In this document: positions 8,963-18,280 of the stretch, one piece after another
How the letters are laid out: each line of letters starts with the position of its first letter
Position numbering within the stretch: position 1 is the first letter of the stretch
Origin: Nitrospirota bacterium
Lineage (GTDB): Bacteria > Nitrospirota > Nitrospiria > SBBL01 > JAADHI01
NCBI GenBank assembly: GCA_029261195.1
Contig: JAJDBU010000063.1
Location: 1 to 64,000 of the forward strand
Direction: 5' to 3'
Length of the DNA stretch: 64,000 bases
The notes under the pieces: model-generated
The model's database searches: none
Told to the model about the DNA's origin: nothing
The model's input: the letters and a program-made list of their open reading frames with translations, nothing else
Translations under genes and position numbers: made by a program

Positions 8963-9654
8963 TGAAACAGTGTTATCTGCGTATTTTGATGATCGCCCTG
9001 ATCACACTTGGCTCAGTCTTCATTCCTCAATTGTCAAAGGCAGAGCAGGTAGGTCTCGACCCGAAATTGCAAAAAATCGTCAGCCGGGTTCATGAGGCCT
9101 ATGAAAAAATAGATGATTTAAAAGCTCAATTTGTTCAGACCGTCGAAATTATGGACTTCAACACGCCCTATGTTTCAAAAGGGACGCTCTTTATTAAAAA
9201 AGGGAAGATGCTTTGGGACTACGTCGAACCGAGTCACCAACAGATTTTTGTGGATGGCGGTGGTTTTCTCTACTATGTGCCGGACCACAAGCAGGTCATT
9301 CGGAGCAAAGTCGGAGGTCGTTCAGATGCCCACCTTCCCTTAAAACTCCTGGCGGGTCGGGCCGAGCTTGAGCAGGATTTTGAAATTTCCTATGAAATAG
9401 AGGCCCCCTTGCCGGGAGAACCCATCCGGCTTCGGCTCATCCCCAAAAAGAAAATGGGTTTGATCAAGATCGTCATTACTCTGGTTCGGGTGCCCAATAT
9501 TGAGGGTTTGATGATTGATCAGGTGGTTCTTCACGAGGAAAACGGGAATATCTCGACATCGGCTTTTGAGGAAATCGAGATCAATCATGGCCTTGATGAC
9601 GCACTATTTGTCTTCACGGTCCCGGACGGAATTGAGGTGCTTGATGCACCCTAG
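8962..9654 (+). CDS. lolA: outer-membrane lipoprotein carrier LolA
   Basis: A periplasmic chaperone that takes lipoproteins from the LolCDE transporter and delivers them to the outer membrane. A clear signal peptide ends near residue 27 (LSKA-EQ). The LolA pattern follows: DLKAQFVQTV, a hydrophobic half-barrel strand set, and KGKMLWDYVEPSHQ, where the aromatic W-Y pair lines the lipid pocket. Length of 230 residues is normal. It starts at the last base of the ftsK stop codon, a frequent arrangement. The many lipoproteins in the window are its expected cargo. Confidence 0.9.
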   Translation: MKQCYLRILMIALITLGSVFIPQLSKAEQVGLDPKLQKIVSRVHEAYEKIDDLKAQFVQTVEIMDFNTPYVSKGTLFIKKGKMLWDYVEPSHQQIFVDGGGFLYYVPDHKQVIRSKVGGRSDAHLPLKLLAGRAELEQDFEISYEIEAPLPGEPIRLRLIPKKKMGLIKIVITLVRVPNIEGLMIDQVVLHEENGNISTSAFEEIEINHGLDDALFVFTVPDGIEVLDAP

Positions 9655-9683
9655 AGAAATATTTTTAGAGAGTTGAGGAGAAA

Positions 9684-10343
9684 ATGGACAAGGAAACCCG
9701 GGAATTCTTAGAGAAAAAGTTCGATGCCATTGATGGAAAGTTCGATGCCATTGATGGAAAGTTCAATGCCATTGATGGAAAGTTCGATGCCATTGATGAG
9801 AAGTTCGATGCCATTGATGGAAAGTTCGAGGAAAGCAAACAATATGTAGATCAAAAATTCAGAGAGAACAAACAAGATTCGGATCAAAAGTTTGAAAATA
9901 ATAAACAATATGTAGATCGAAAATTCGAGGAGAACAAACAAGATTCAGATCAAAAGTTTGAAAATAATAGACAATATGTAGATCAAAAATTCGGTGAGAA
10001 TATAGAATATGTAAATCAAAAGTTTGAGGAGAACCAACAATATGTAGATCAAAAGTTCGGCGAGAATATAGAATATGTAGATCAAAAGTTTGAAGAAAAC
10101 AAGCGTTACTTCGGTGTTGTCTCGGAAGGCCTGAGAAATGAAATTCGGCAGGTGGCGGAAGGGCACCAAGTCTTGTTGGACGGTCATGCACGGATCATCG
10201 AACGCTTGGGACAGATGGAAAGAGAGTTAGGCTCAATGATCAAATTCTCCCACGCTGAGCTGGATCAAAGAATCCGGATACTCGAAGGTAAATTTCAGGG
10301 CTTAAATGAGCGGCTTGAGCGTTTGGAGACCCTGCGGAATTAG
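9684..10343 (+). CDS. coiled-coil protein with 7- and 11-residue repeats
   Basis: A soluble 219-residue protein starting at an ATG with GAGGAG ahead. After an 11-residue lead come five repeats of KF-AID- (residues 12-46, seven residues each). Nine repeats of eleven residues with the pattern KFxEN-QYVDQ follow (residues 47-145), then a non-repeated helical tail. Seven-residue repeats favour left-handed and eleven-residue repeats right-handed or straight coiled coils, so the rod should change pitch at residue 47. No signal peptide or membrane segment is present. Function is unknown; it resembles small tropomyosin-like or filament-forming bacterial coiled coils. It lies 29 bases after lolA. Confidence 0.7.
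   Translation: MDKETREFLEKKFDAIDGKFDAIDGKFNAIDGKFDAIDEKFDAIDGKFEESKQYVDQKFRENKQDSDQKFENNKQYVDRKFEENKQDSDQKFENNRQYVDQKFGENIEYVNQKFEENQQYVDQKFGENIEYVDQKFEENKRYFGVVSEGLRNEIRQVAEGHQVLLDGHARIIERLGQMERELGSMIKFSHAELDQRIRILEGKFQGLNERLERLETLRN
9717..9821 (+). repeat. five tandem 21-bp repeats
   Basis: Five in-frame copies of a 21-base unit (consensus AAGTTCGATGCCATTGATGG plus one base) with very few substitutions. The near identity suggests recent slippage expansion. Confidence 0.9.
9822..10118 (+). repeat. nine tandem 33-bp repeats
   Basis: Nine in-frame 33-base units encoding eleven residues each, beginning with the Lys-Phe pair. Alternating subtypes (QYVDQ, QDSDQ and EYVDQ endings) show a two-unit higher-order pattern from duplications of pairs of units. 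Confidence 0.85.
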
Positions 10344-10412
10344 GAGGTTTCCTCTTTCGAAAAATAGTTACAGCGAATGCCTGCCGCAGTTGCTAGAAGA
10401 GGAAAAAGAAGC

Positions 10413-10828
10413 ATGAACAGCATCAAGACTGCGATCCCCGAGGTGGTGATCATCAAGCCCAGGGTCGTTGAGTACCCTCGTGGCTTTTTATGGAAACCTT
10501 CTAAAGCCGAAACTACTTCACTGTCGGGTAGCCAGCCCTCTTCGTGCAGGATAATTTTTCGCACTCTTGCCGCGGTGTATTGCGAGGCCTTCACTACCAG
10601 CTTCGCCAACCCCAGGACAAGCTAGTGCAGGTAATGCGTGGAGAAATATTCGACGTGGCAGTGGATATCCGTAAAGGCTCACCCTGGCTTGGGCAGTGGG
10701 TGGGGGATACATTGTCCGAGTCCAACAAGCGTCAACTCTATATTCCGCCAGGTTTTGCCCATGGATTCTGTGGGCTCAGTGAGTCTGCTGATTTCCTCTA
10801 TAAATGCCCCAGCGAAGAGCAAGCGTGA
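10413..10828 (+). pseudogene. rmlC: decayed dTDP-4-dehydrorhamnose 3,5-epimerase
   Basis: The frame from ATG 10413 encodes a typical RmlC N-terminus (KTAIPEVVIIKPRVVE then RGF). One T appears lost from the T run at 10485-10489, after which METF continues in another frame. That frame then carries stop codons TAA (10502-10504) and TAG (10529-10531) before resuming [18 protein letters not shown] and the IPPGFAHGF strand of the cupin. The C-terminal part after FLYKC is missing, and the frame stops at 10828 in a four-base overlap with the next gene. RmlC makes dTDP-L-rhamnose precursor; this copy cannot give a full enzyme. It marks the edge of the polysaccharide cluster. Confidence 0.85.
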
Positions 10829-11973
10829 GAAAAGAGTTTCTGGTTTATGGCTCCCCGGCCATTGAGAATGCCGAAATAGAAGAGGTTCTTTCCGTGATGA
10901 AAAGCGGCTGGCTTGGCACTGGTCCCAAGGTGGCACGGTTCGAGCGGGATTTTGCCCAGTACAAGGGGATAGAGCATTCCATAGCCCTCAACTCCTGTAC
11001 CGCCGCCCTACATCTGAGTATCCTGGCTGCAGGGATCGGGGAGGGGGACGAGGTGATTACCACACCGCTTACCTTTTGCGCAACGATCAACGCCATTATT
11101 CATGCCGGAGCCACCCCCGTGCTGGCTGACATCGATCCGCTTACCATGAATATTTCCCCTAGTGAGGTGGAAGTGAAAATCACCCCTAAAACCAAAGCAA
11201 TCCTCCCGGTCCATTTTTCAGGACGACCTTGCGACATGGATGCCCTGCGCCGGATCGCCGACAATCATAAACTCAAAATGATTGAGGATTGCGCCCACGC
11301 CATAGAGACCGAATACAAGGGACGCAAGGCAGGTACTTTCGGCGATTTCGGCTGTTTCAGTTTCTACGTGACCAAAAATATCGTCACCGGAGAAGGCGGC
11401 ATGGTGATCACAAAGAGTGAAGAGGATGCCGCACGCATTAAAATGCTGGGACTTCACGGCATGAGCAAAGACGCCTGGAAACGCTTTGGCGATGAAGGCT
11501 ACAAACATTATCAGGTGGTGGAGTGTGGTTATAAATACAACATGATGGATCTGCAAGCGGCCATCGGCATCCACCAGATGCAAAGAGTCGAGACCTACTG
11601 GCACAGACGGCAGGCAATTTGGCAGCGCTACCATGAGGCCTTTGCCGGTCTGCCCATCACCCTGCCGGCACCGGTTGAACAGAACACCCGCCATGCCTAC
11701 CATCTCTATACCATCCTGATCGATGAACAGCGTTGCGGTATCAGCCGGGATCGGTTTCTCGACGCCATGACGGCACAGAATATTGGCATCGGTGTGCATT
11801 ATCTGAGCATCCCGGAACACCCCTATTATCAACAGACATTCGGCTGGCAGCCGGAGGGCTATCCACATGCGATGCGTATCGGGCGGCAGACGGTGAGTCT
11901 GCCGCTATCGGCAAAGCTGTCGGACGAGGATGTGGGAGATGTGATTGAGGCGGTAAGGGGGATTTTATTATGA
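10825..11973 (+). CDS. DegT/DnrJ/EryC1/StrS sugar aminotransferase
   Basis: A PLP enzyme that transfers an amino group from glutamate to a keto sugar nucleotide. The start is GTG 10825 with AAGAG at 10814. Landmarks are the cofactor contacts [11 protein letters not shown], the acidic IEDCAHA pair and the Schiff-base lysine in [15 protein letters not shown]. Length (about 382 residues) fits ArnB/PglE/perosamine-synthase relatives; the exact sugar cannot be told. It overlaps the rmlC remnant and, by ATGA, the next acetyltransferase. An aminotransferase-acetyltransferase pair points to an N-acylated 4-amino sugar, possibly acylated by the next gene. Confidence 0.85.
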   Translation: MRKEFLVYGSPAIENAEIEEVLSVMKSGWLGTGPKVARFERDFAQYKGIEHSIALNSCTAALHLSILAAGIGEGDEVITTPLTFCATINAIIHAGATPVLADIDPLTMNISPSEVEVKITPKTKAILPVHFSGRPCDMDALRRIADNHKLKMIEDCAHAIETEYKGRKAGTFGDFGCFSFYVTKNIVTGEGGMVITKSEEDAARIKMLGLHGMSKDAWKRFGDEGYKHYQVVECGYKYNMMDLQAAIGIHQMQRVETYWHRRQAIWQRYHEAFAGLPITLPAPVEQNTRHAYHLYTILIDEQRCGISRDRFLDAMTAQNIGIGVHYLSIPEHPYYQQTFGWQPEGYPHAMRIGRQTVSLPLSAKLSDEDVGDVIEAVRGILL

Positions 11974-12587
11974 TGCGGCGATTTGCGGGGCTTCTTATAC
12001 CTAACAGATTGCGGCATTTGGTGCGCCTCCGTATCGATTCGATGATTCGGAGATTAAAGGCGCCGCGCATGGTGTGGGGATATAGGGATGCAAGTGGTAA
12101 CTGGCGGGCAAAAACCAGAATAAGTGATACGATATATTTTAATCATCCAGAAAATTGTTTTATTGGGGATAATGTCTACATTGGGCATTTCTCGATCTTG
12201 GATGGTACAGGAAAGTTGACTATTGAAGAAGGGGTTCAACTTGCCGGTTGGAATGGGATTTATACCCATAGTTCACATATCGCGATCCGTCTCTATGGAA
12301 AACATTATCAAGAAATTTCAGAAGAGGTAAAAAAAGGCTATAGAGTCAAACCTGTGAATATTTCTCGATACGCATTTATTGGAGCAGGAGCAATAATTTT
12401 ACCCGGTGCATCAATAGGTCGGGGTGCATTAGTTGCTGCTGGTTCAATTGTAAAGAATGATGTTGAGGATTTTCAAATTGTCTCCGGAAACCCTGCCACT
12501 CTTACGGGTACAACAAAAAGTATTGATGCAGAATACTTGAAAGATCCAACAATAAAATCCTGGTACGAAGAATGGCAAAAGACCTAA
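11970..12587 (+). CDS. hexapeptide-repeat acyltransferase
   Basis: A left-handed beta-helix enzyme of 205 residues. Hexapeptide turns are visible (FIGDNVYIGHFSIL, YAFIGAGAIILPGASIG, GALVAAGSIVKNDV) with an NPA motif near the end, typical of the sugar O- and N-acetyltransferases that use acetyl-CoA. It begins inside the stop of the preceding aminotransferase. The coding is more AT-rich than that gene, suggesting separate origins joined in the cluster. The acceptor sugar is unknown. Confidence 0.8.
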   Translation: MMRRFAGLLIPNRLRHLVRLRIDSMIRRLKAPRMVWGYRDASGNWRAKTRISDTIYFNHPENCFIGDNVYIGHFSILDGTGKLTIEEGVQLAGWNGIYTHSSHIAIRLYGKHYQEISEEVKKGYRVKPVNISRYAFIGAGAIILPGASIGRGALVAAGSIVKNDVEDFQIVSGNPATLTGTTKSIDAEYLKDPTIKSWYEEWQKT

Positions 12588-13231
12588 AAAATATCCTCAT
12601 AAATCGCATCCACGACAAACAGCTTCTTGACTATGCTGAACGCTATTTGTCAGAAAATTTGATAGATATCGGATGCGGCACCAAGCCATACAAAGACATG
12701 CTCTCGCCCTTTGTTGAGGAACACGTCGGTGTGGACCATGAAGAAACTTTTCATGACAAATCCAATGTTGATCTCTTTGGAACGGCCTATGAAATACCCT
12801 CTGATGATGGGCATTTTGATTCGGCGATCTGTACCGCCGTGCTGGAACACCTGGAAGAGCCGGAACAGGCGCTACGGGAATGTCACCGGGTTTTAAAACC
12901 CGGTGGCAACGCAATCTACAGTGTTCCATTTATTTGGCACCTGCACGAAGAGCCAAGAGACTTCTATCGTTATACGAAATACGGTCTCAAATATCTTTTT
13001 GAAAAAGCTGGATTCGAGGTGCTACAGATAACCCCTCTTTCTGGTTTTTGGGTGACATTCGGCCAGTTGTTCGTTTACAACATCTATCGATTCCATCAAG
13101 GCCCACTGCGGTATATCCCGCTCATTCCAGCATTAGGGCTGGTCATTCAAGGGATCAGTTATCTTCTGGATCGTATCGATAAGAGCGAACCATGGACCTG
13201 GATGTACATGGTCGTAGCCAGGAAACCATAG
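12572..13231 (+). CDS. class I SAM-dependent methyltransferase
   Basis: A Rossmann-type methyltransferase. The SAM-binding motif I is LIDIGCGTKPY, followed by VGVDHEE and the motif-IV region HFDSAICTAVLEHLEEPEQAL. VLKPGG and later RYTKYGLKYLFEKAGF are usual in cluster methyltransferases. It overlaps the upstream acetyltransferase by 16 bases. A role in methylating a sugar residue of the polysaccharide is inferred from position. No membrane anchor is seen. Confidence 0.8.
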   Translation: MAKDLKNILINRIHDKQLLDYAERYLSENLIDIGCGTKPYKDMLSPFVEEHVGVDHEETFHDKSNVDLFGTAYEIPSDDGHFDSAICTAVLEHLEEPEQALRECHRVLKPGGNAIYSVPFIWHLHEEPRDFYRYTKYGLKYLFEKAGFEVLQITPLSGFWVTFGQLFVYNIYRFHQGPLRYIPLIPALGLVIQGISYLLDRIDKSEPWTWMYMVVARKP

Positions 13232-14683
13232 ATGTCGCTTGCACAATCTGCGGCGAAGGGGATTCGCTGGAACACACTCTCCATGCTGTTGATCACCATG
13301 ACCCAGATGATACGCCTGGTGGTGCTGGGGCGTATCCTGATGCCGGAGACATTCGGTCTAATGGCGATGATACTGGTGGTGACAGGTTTTGCGGAACTGC
13401 TAGGGCAGATGGGGTTGAGTGAGGCAATCATCCAGCGCCCTGATCCAACGCAGATGGAATTATCCAGCCTCTACTGGTTGAACATTGCACTGGGCGGGCT
13501 GCTTTACGTAACCTTGCTGCTGGCAATACCGTTGATCGCCGCCCTCTACGCCACCCCAGAGCTGGAGCAGTTGCTGCCTTGGGTGGCACTGGCTTTTCTC
13601 ATTGCACCCTGGGGTGTTCAGTTCAAGGCGCTGCTGCAAAAGCGGCTTCATTTTAAGCCACTGGCCATTATTGAGAGCCTTGCAGCGATAATTGGTATGT
13701 TGCTGGCCATCGTGCTGGCATGGCAAGACTATGGGGTTTGGTCTCTGGTGTGGGGACAGTTGGCCCAAAGCACAGTGATGGCCTTGTTGCTGGTTCTGGT
13801 GGGATGGCAGCGGAAAATGCTGCCCGGGTTTTATTTTAGCTACATGGCAGTCAAGCCCTATCTATCATTTGGATTGTATCTGCTGGGTTCCAATATGCTG
13901 AATTATTTTAACGCCCGAATCGATCAATTGGTTGTGGGTGCGTTGTTGGGTTCCCAAGCACTGGGTTATTACAGCATGGCCTTCAATCTGGTGCTGCAAC
14001 CGGTTTCCAGAATCAACCCGGTGTTGAACCAGGTCGCCTTTCCTGTCCTGGCCAAGGTTCGATCCGATAAAATGCGGCTCAAACGGGGATATTTCAGGAT
14101 GCTGGATCTTTTGACCAGTATCAATGCTCCCATACTGATGGGGGTTGCCGTTGTTACGCCGCTGCTGATCCCTTTGGTACTGGGAGACCAATGGCTATCC
14201 ATTGTCCCCCTGATTCAAGTGCTCGCCCTGTTTTCACTGATTCGATCGACAGGTAATGCCGGGGGAAGTCTGATTCTTGCCTGTGGTCGAGCAGATCTGG
14301 CTTTCTGCTGGAATCTGATATTATTTGCATGTATTCCATTGGCAATCGTTGCTGGCGGTAAAATGAGTGGTCTTCAAGGAGTCGCATGGACTCTGCTGGG
14401 ATTGCAAATATTTTTCTTGTTTGCCTGGTATCATATTGTGGTTAAAAGGCTGCTTGGTGACTGCTTTTCGGGATTTATCGGTTCGATGAGTACGCCGGTT
14501 ATATTTTCCGTGGCAATGGCTGCGGCGGTGATCGGCATGGCACCGTTTTTATCGACACTTCCAGAGGCTTTGCAATTGACCGTGCAGGTTCTGTTGGGGG
14601 CGGCGGTCTATGTCGGTCTCTACCTTTTCTTCAGGAAAGAATTTGTCAAACAGCAGTTGCAACTATTCTTTAATCGACAGTAA
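13232..14683 (+). CDS. wzx: O-antigen or colanic-acid type flippase (Wzx)
   Basis: A polytopic protein of 483 residues with about 14 hydrophobic segments and the WzxC-branch start (SAAKGIRWNTLSMLL, then VVLGRILMPETFGLMAM). Members of this MOP-superfamily branch flip undecaprenyl-diphosphate-linked repeat units across the inner membrane. It starts at the base after the methyltransferase stop. With the polymerase at 18281 and the initiating transferase at 25222 it defines a Wzx/Wzy pathway. Confidence 0.85.
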   Translation: MSLAQSAAKGIRWNTLSMLLITMTQMIRLVVLGRILMPETFGLMAMILVVTGFAELLGQMGLSEAIIQRPDPTQMELSSLYWLNIALGGLLYVTLLLAIPLIAALYATPELEQLLPWVALAFLIAPWGVQFKALLQKRLHFKPLAIIESLAAIIGMLLAIVLAWQDYGVWSLVWGQLAQSTVMALLLVLVGWQRKMLPGFYFSYMAVKPYLSFGLYLLGSNMLNYFNARIDQLVVGALLGSQALGYYSMAFNLVLQPVSRINPVLNQVAFPVLAKVRSDKMRLKRGYFRMLDLLTSINAPILMGVAVVTPLLIPLVLGDQWLSIVPLIQVLALFSLIRSTGNAGGSLILACGRADLAFCWNLILFACIPLAIVAGGKMSGLQGVAWTLLGLQIFFLFAWYHIVVKRLLGDCFSGFIGSMSTPVIFSVAMAAAVIGMAPFLSTLPEALQLTVQVLLGAAVYVGLYLFFRKEFVKQQLQLFFNRQ

Positions 14684-14687
14684 AAAT

Positions 14688-15890
14688 ATGGCTGATTTGT
14701 TGATTAAAAATCAGGATAAAAGTCAGATGATGCCGAAGGTGATCCACTCCTTCCCCCTCTGGCTTCCGCAAACTCAGACCTGGATGTACAACCAGGTTAA
14801 ACAGTTACAGCGACTTGGTGTGGAAGCCCATGTGGTTTGTGAACGCACTGAAAATCTGGATCAGTTTGCAGTTGCCAATATCCATTGCTTTGAAAATGAG
14901 CCGCTCTTCAGGCAAGTATGGGATAAAGGGCTGCGTAAATTAAGAGTCCGTCGTCACTTAAATTATCTGGTCAAAATCAGCAGAAAAATAGACACACAGA
15001 TCATTCATTCTCACTTTGGAAACGTGGGGTGGGCCAACCTTGGAGCGGTTCGCAAACTCAAAGCGAAACACGTGGTGACCTTTTACGGACTGGATGTCAA
15101 CAAACTGCCGATTCAATATCCCGCTTGGCGGGGACGATACCGCAAACTGTTTGCCGAGGTGGATCGGGTTTTGTGTGAGGGTTCACACATGGCCAGTTGC
15201 GTGGTGAAACTCGGCTGCCCGGATCATAAGGTCAAAGTGCAGCATCTCGGTGTGGATGTGGATGATATTTCATTTCAGCCTCGACAATGGCAACCCGATG
15301 AGCCGCTGCGGGTGTTAATCGCCGCCTCGTTCCGTGAAAAAAAGGGTATTCCCTATGCTATTGAGGCCCTACAGATTGTTGACCGTGAGGTGCCGGTGAC
15401 ATTGACGATTATCGGCGATGCAGGGCAGGAACTGGAAAGCCAGGAGGAGAAGGCGCGCATCCTTGCCACCCTAGATCGTAGCGGTCTGAAAGCGAGTACC
15501 CGATTACTCGGTTATCAGACCCACCAGTCTATGTTGAAAGAGGCTTACAAGCACCATCTATTCCTGCAAGCGAGTATTACGGCACAGGATGGCGACACCG
15601 AAGGCGGCGCGCCGGTCGGCATTATCGAGATGCTCGCCACTGGTATGCCGGTGGTAGCAAGCACTCATTGCGATATACCCGAAGTCGTAGGACCTGCCTT
15701 TGCTCATTTACTGGCACCGGAACGTGATGCCGTGGAGCTGGCAAAGTGTATACAGTCCTTGCTAGAGGCAGCGGACAACTGGTCAAGCCTGGTGCAAGAA
15801 GGACGCAAGCGCATCGAGAAGGAGTATCACCAAATAAAGCAGGCAGAACGTTTGACCGAACATTACAACGAAATATTATGCAACGAATAA
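14688..15890 (+). CDS. GT4 glycosyltransferase, WcaL/AmsK-like
   Basis: A GT-B fold retaining glycosyltransferase of 400 residues. The C-terminal donor site carries the EX7E signature (EGGAPVGIIEML), preceded by LLGYQTHQSMLKEAYKHHLFLQAS. The N-terminal half has IIHSHFGNVGWANL and FYGLDVNK, a pattern seen in WcaL/AmsK-type exopolysaccharide transferases. The ATG at 14688, four bases past the wzx stop, is chosen over an upstream in-frame start that would run through wzx. Sugar specificity is unknown. Confidence 0.85.
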   Translation: MADLLIKNQDKSQMMPKVIHSFPLWLPQTQTWMYNQVKQLQRLGVEAHVVCERTENLDQFAVANIHCFENEPLFRQVWDKGLRKLRVRRHLNYLVKISRKIDTQIIHSHFGNVGWANLGAVRKLKAKHVVTFYGLDVNKLPIQYPAWRGRYRKLFAEVDRVLCEGSHMASCVVKLGCPDHKVKVQHLGVDVDDISFQPRQWQPDEPLRVLIAASFREKKGIPYAIEALQIVDREVPVTLTIIGDAGQELESQEEKARILATLDRSGLKASTRLLGYQTHQSMLKEAYKHHLFLQASITAQDGDTEGGAPVGIIEMLATGMPVVASTHCDIPEVVGPAFAHLLAPERDAVELAKCIQSLLEAADNWSSLVQEGRKRIEKEYHQIKQAERLTEHYNEILCNE

Positions 15891-17128
15891 AAAAAGTCGT
15901 TATTTTTGCCCCCTTCTGGCGGCAGCCGGGCCATGTGGGTAATTATCGGGTAGACCGTTTCGTACGTTGGCTGGAGGCGGATGGTTTTTATGTTGTACTG
16001 GTTCGCGCCGGTTCCACTACGGGGAAGTGCACCAAATCTTGGGGGATGGAACTGACCGTGCGGGACCCATTGGGACTCTATCGTGATGCCGTAACGGATA
16101 ACGCACGGATCAAAATACGTAAACCCAATCGAATGCGTCGCTTGCTGGCGTACTGGCTGTTCAACCCCGATCCGGGTATTTTGTGGGCCTGGGCAGCGGC
16201 CAGACATCCATCTGTGATAGAGCAAGCGGAAGGAGCCTCATTCATCCTTTCATCGAGTCCGCCGGAATCTGCACACATAGGGGCCGCTACTTTAGCCAGA
16301 AAACTGAAGGCTGAATTAATCATCGACATGCGGGATGGGTGGTTGGATGAGCCTCTAAAACCCCTTTTGCGAGATTCAAGGTTACAACGATTTCGGGAGG
16401 GGCGTCTCGAAAAGGCCGTACTTCAACAGGCAGACAAAATATTTGTCACCTCAGCTGTCTGGAAATTTCTTTTGGAAGACCGTTTGTCGTTTACTCAAAA
16501 TAAAACCGTTGTTTTGACCAATGGTTATCCTCCTGCTGCTTTGTTTAACTTAAAAAAAATAAAAACACGCTCGAGGGATGAACCTCTCAGATTAGTTCAT
16601 GCGGGACGATTTACCGGGTCTAGTCTATCCCGAAAGGTCAGTTATTTACTTGAGCCTTTATTATTGGGTTTGGAAAATTTAGACACTCAAGGCGTAGTCA
16701 CGCTACTTGGCCAGTTAGAGGTGGAAGACCTGGAAGAGATAAGGCTATGGCAGCCACAATTTAAATCCAGAGGATGGACAATAGAGGTGAGGGATGCGGT
16801 ACCACGTGATGAAATGATGTTCATGCTCGGACAGGCTGATGGCCTTTTGCTTTTGTCAGCATCGCAGGCAGCAATTCCCAGCAAGTTGTTTGAATATCTG
16901 TTGCTGGAAAAGCCGGTTTTTACCGCAACACCTCAATCAAGTGCTGTATGGAAGATAGGAGAATCATTAGGGCAACTCTTTTTGACGGACTATAGAAATC
17001 CCGATGCGCTTGTGGCCAGGTCATTTATTTCTGCCTGTGAAATGTCGGATAATAGTTATGAAATTCCATTTAAATTTTCTGAAGAAGCCCTTTCAAAAAT
17101 ATTTATTAAAAAGGTGTTGTCCATATGA
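15878..17128 (+). CDS. GT4-like glycosyltransferase
   Basis: A 416-residue GT-B protein, starting at ATG 15878 and overlapping the preceding transferase by 13 bases. The N-terminal half begins VVIFAPFWRQPGHVGNYR and contains ADKIFVTSAVW. The donor half has LVHAGRF and ends with AAIPSKLFEYLLLEKPVF, where the usual glutamate signature is shortened to SKLFEY, as in TuaH/WcaI-like relatives. It ends in an ATGA overlap with wecB. Specificity is unknown. Confidence 0.75.
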   Translation: MQRIKKVVIFAPFWRQPGHVGNYRVDRFVRWLEADGFYVVLVRAGSTTGKCTKSWGMELTVRDPLGLYRDAVTDNARIKIRKPNRMRRLLAYWLFNPDPGILWAWAAARHPSVIEQAEGASFILSSSPPESAHIGAATLARKLKAELIIDMRDGWLDEPLKPLLRDSRLQRFREGRLEKAVLQQADKIFVTSAVWKFLLEDRLSFTQNKTVVLTNGYPPAALFNLKKIKTRSRDEPLRLVHAGRFTGSSLSRKVSYLLEPLLLGLENLDTQGVVTLLGQLEVEDLEEIRLWQPQFKSRGWTIEVRDAVPRDEMMFMLGQADGLLLLSASQAAIPSKLFEYLLLEKPVFTATPQSSAVWKIGESLGQLFLTDYRNPDALVARSFISACEMSDNSYEIPFKFSEEALSKIFIKKVLSI

Positions 17129-18225
17129 AAAACAAGATTATTGATATTGTTGCCGGAGCGCGCCCGAATTTTATGAAAGTGGCGGCACTTTTTGCGGTGG
17201 CAGAAAAGTTTCCTTCTTTGAGTTTACGCCTTGTTCATACGGGGCAACATTATGACGAAGCCATGTCTGATGTTTTTTTTCGTGATCTTGGGTTGCCGGA
17301 ACCCTCGTGTCATTTAGGTGTTGGCTCGGATAGCCATGCGGTACAGACCGCAGAGATCATGAAGGGTTACGAGGCGTGGATTAACCGGAGTCAACCCGAT
17401 ATCTGTCTGGTTGTAGGCGATGTGAATTCCACATTGGCCTGTTCCCTAGTGGCGGCCAAATTCAATATTCAGGTGGCGCATGTAGAGGCGGGTCTACGCT
17501 CGTTTGATCGCACCATGCCGGAAGAGATTAATCGCGTGATCACTGATAGCATCAGCGATTTCATGTTTGTTACTGAATCCTCTGGACTACTCAATCTTGC
17601 GCGTGAAGGGAGACCCTCTTCTACAATCCATCTGGTTGGGCATGTGATGATTGATACCCTGTTGAGAAGGCTTCCAGAGGCAAAGGCAAGAGCGTTCTAT
17701 TCAACATTTGCTTTTAAAGCCGGGAAGTATGCCTTTGTTACACTCCATCGTCCGTCCAATGTTGACAACCATAAAGTGTTGACAGAGATCGTTGCGCAAA
17801 TTGTCTGGTTATCAAATATTATCCCTGTAGTTTTTGCCCTGCATCCGAGAACAAAAAAACAATTACAGCGGGCAGGCCTTTACTCAGATCTGCAATCCCC
17901 ACCTGCAATCCAACTGACAGAGCCTCTATCCTACATCAATGCCCTGTCACTCACTATGAATGCCAAAGTCGTGGTCACCGATAGTGGCGGTCTGCAAGAG
18001 GAAACTTCTGCGCTAGGCGTACCCTGTTTGACTTTGAGGGATACCACTGAGCGCCCAGTTACGATCACTGAGGGTACAAATACCCTGATTTCCGGGGATT
18101 GGGAGTTGTTCAGAAGATCCATCTCTCAGATCAAAGAGAATCGTTATCTACAAAACATTTCCGCCATTCCTCTGTGGGATGGCAAGGCGGGTGAGAGGAT
18201 CTTGCGGATATTGGAGGCGGGATGA
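17125..18225 (+). CDS. wecB: UDP-N-acetylglucosamine 2-epimerase
   Basis: A non-hydrolysing epimerase interconverting UDP-GlcNAc and UDP-ManNAc. Family motifs are GARPNFMK near the start, HVEAGLRSFDRTMPEEINR, VTDSGGLQEE and LRDTTERP; length of 366 residues is standard. No WecC-type ManNAc dehydrogenase is in the window. The product therefore goes either to ManNAc itself or to an enzyme elsewhere. Translation is coupled to the upstream glycosyltransferase through an ATGA overlap. Confidence 0.9.
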   Translation: MKNKIIDIVAGARPNFMKVAALFAVAEKFPSLSLRLVHTGQHYDEAMSDVFFRDLGLPEPSCHLGVGSDSHAVQTAEIMKGYEAWINRSQPDICLVVGDVNSTLACSLVAAKFNIQVAHVEAGLRSFDRTMPEEINRVITDSISDFMFVTESSGLLNLAREGRPSSTIHLVGHVMIDTLLRRLPEAKARAFYSTFAFKAGKYAFVTLHRPSNVDNHKVLTEIVAQIVWLSNIIPVVFALHPRTKKQLQRAGLYSDLQSPPAIQLTEPLSYINALSLTMNAKVVVTDSGGLQEETSALGVPCLTLRDTTERPVTITEGTNTLISGDWELFRRSISQIKENRYLQNISAIPLWDGKAGERILRILEAG

Positions 18226-18280
18226 ACATTAACATTCGACACGGAGTTTTCCAATATCACGAGATCGCCCGTTCTATGTG

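Noticed and set aside
9708-10191. long minus-strand frames rich in Ile/Leu/Phe
   Set aside because: They mirror the tandem repeats of the coiled-coil gene; repeats keep several frames open.
10340-10609. 89-codon minus-strand frame with a hydrophobic stretch
   Set aside because: It is antisense to the rmlC remnant, whose homology explains the DNA; the hydrophobic run is a by-product.
14610-14687. longer N-terminus for the glycosyltransferase at 14688
   Set aside because: It would lie inside wzx; the ATG just after the wzx stop fits the family start.
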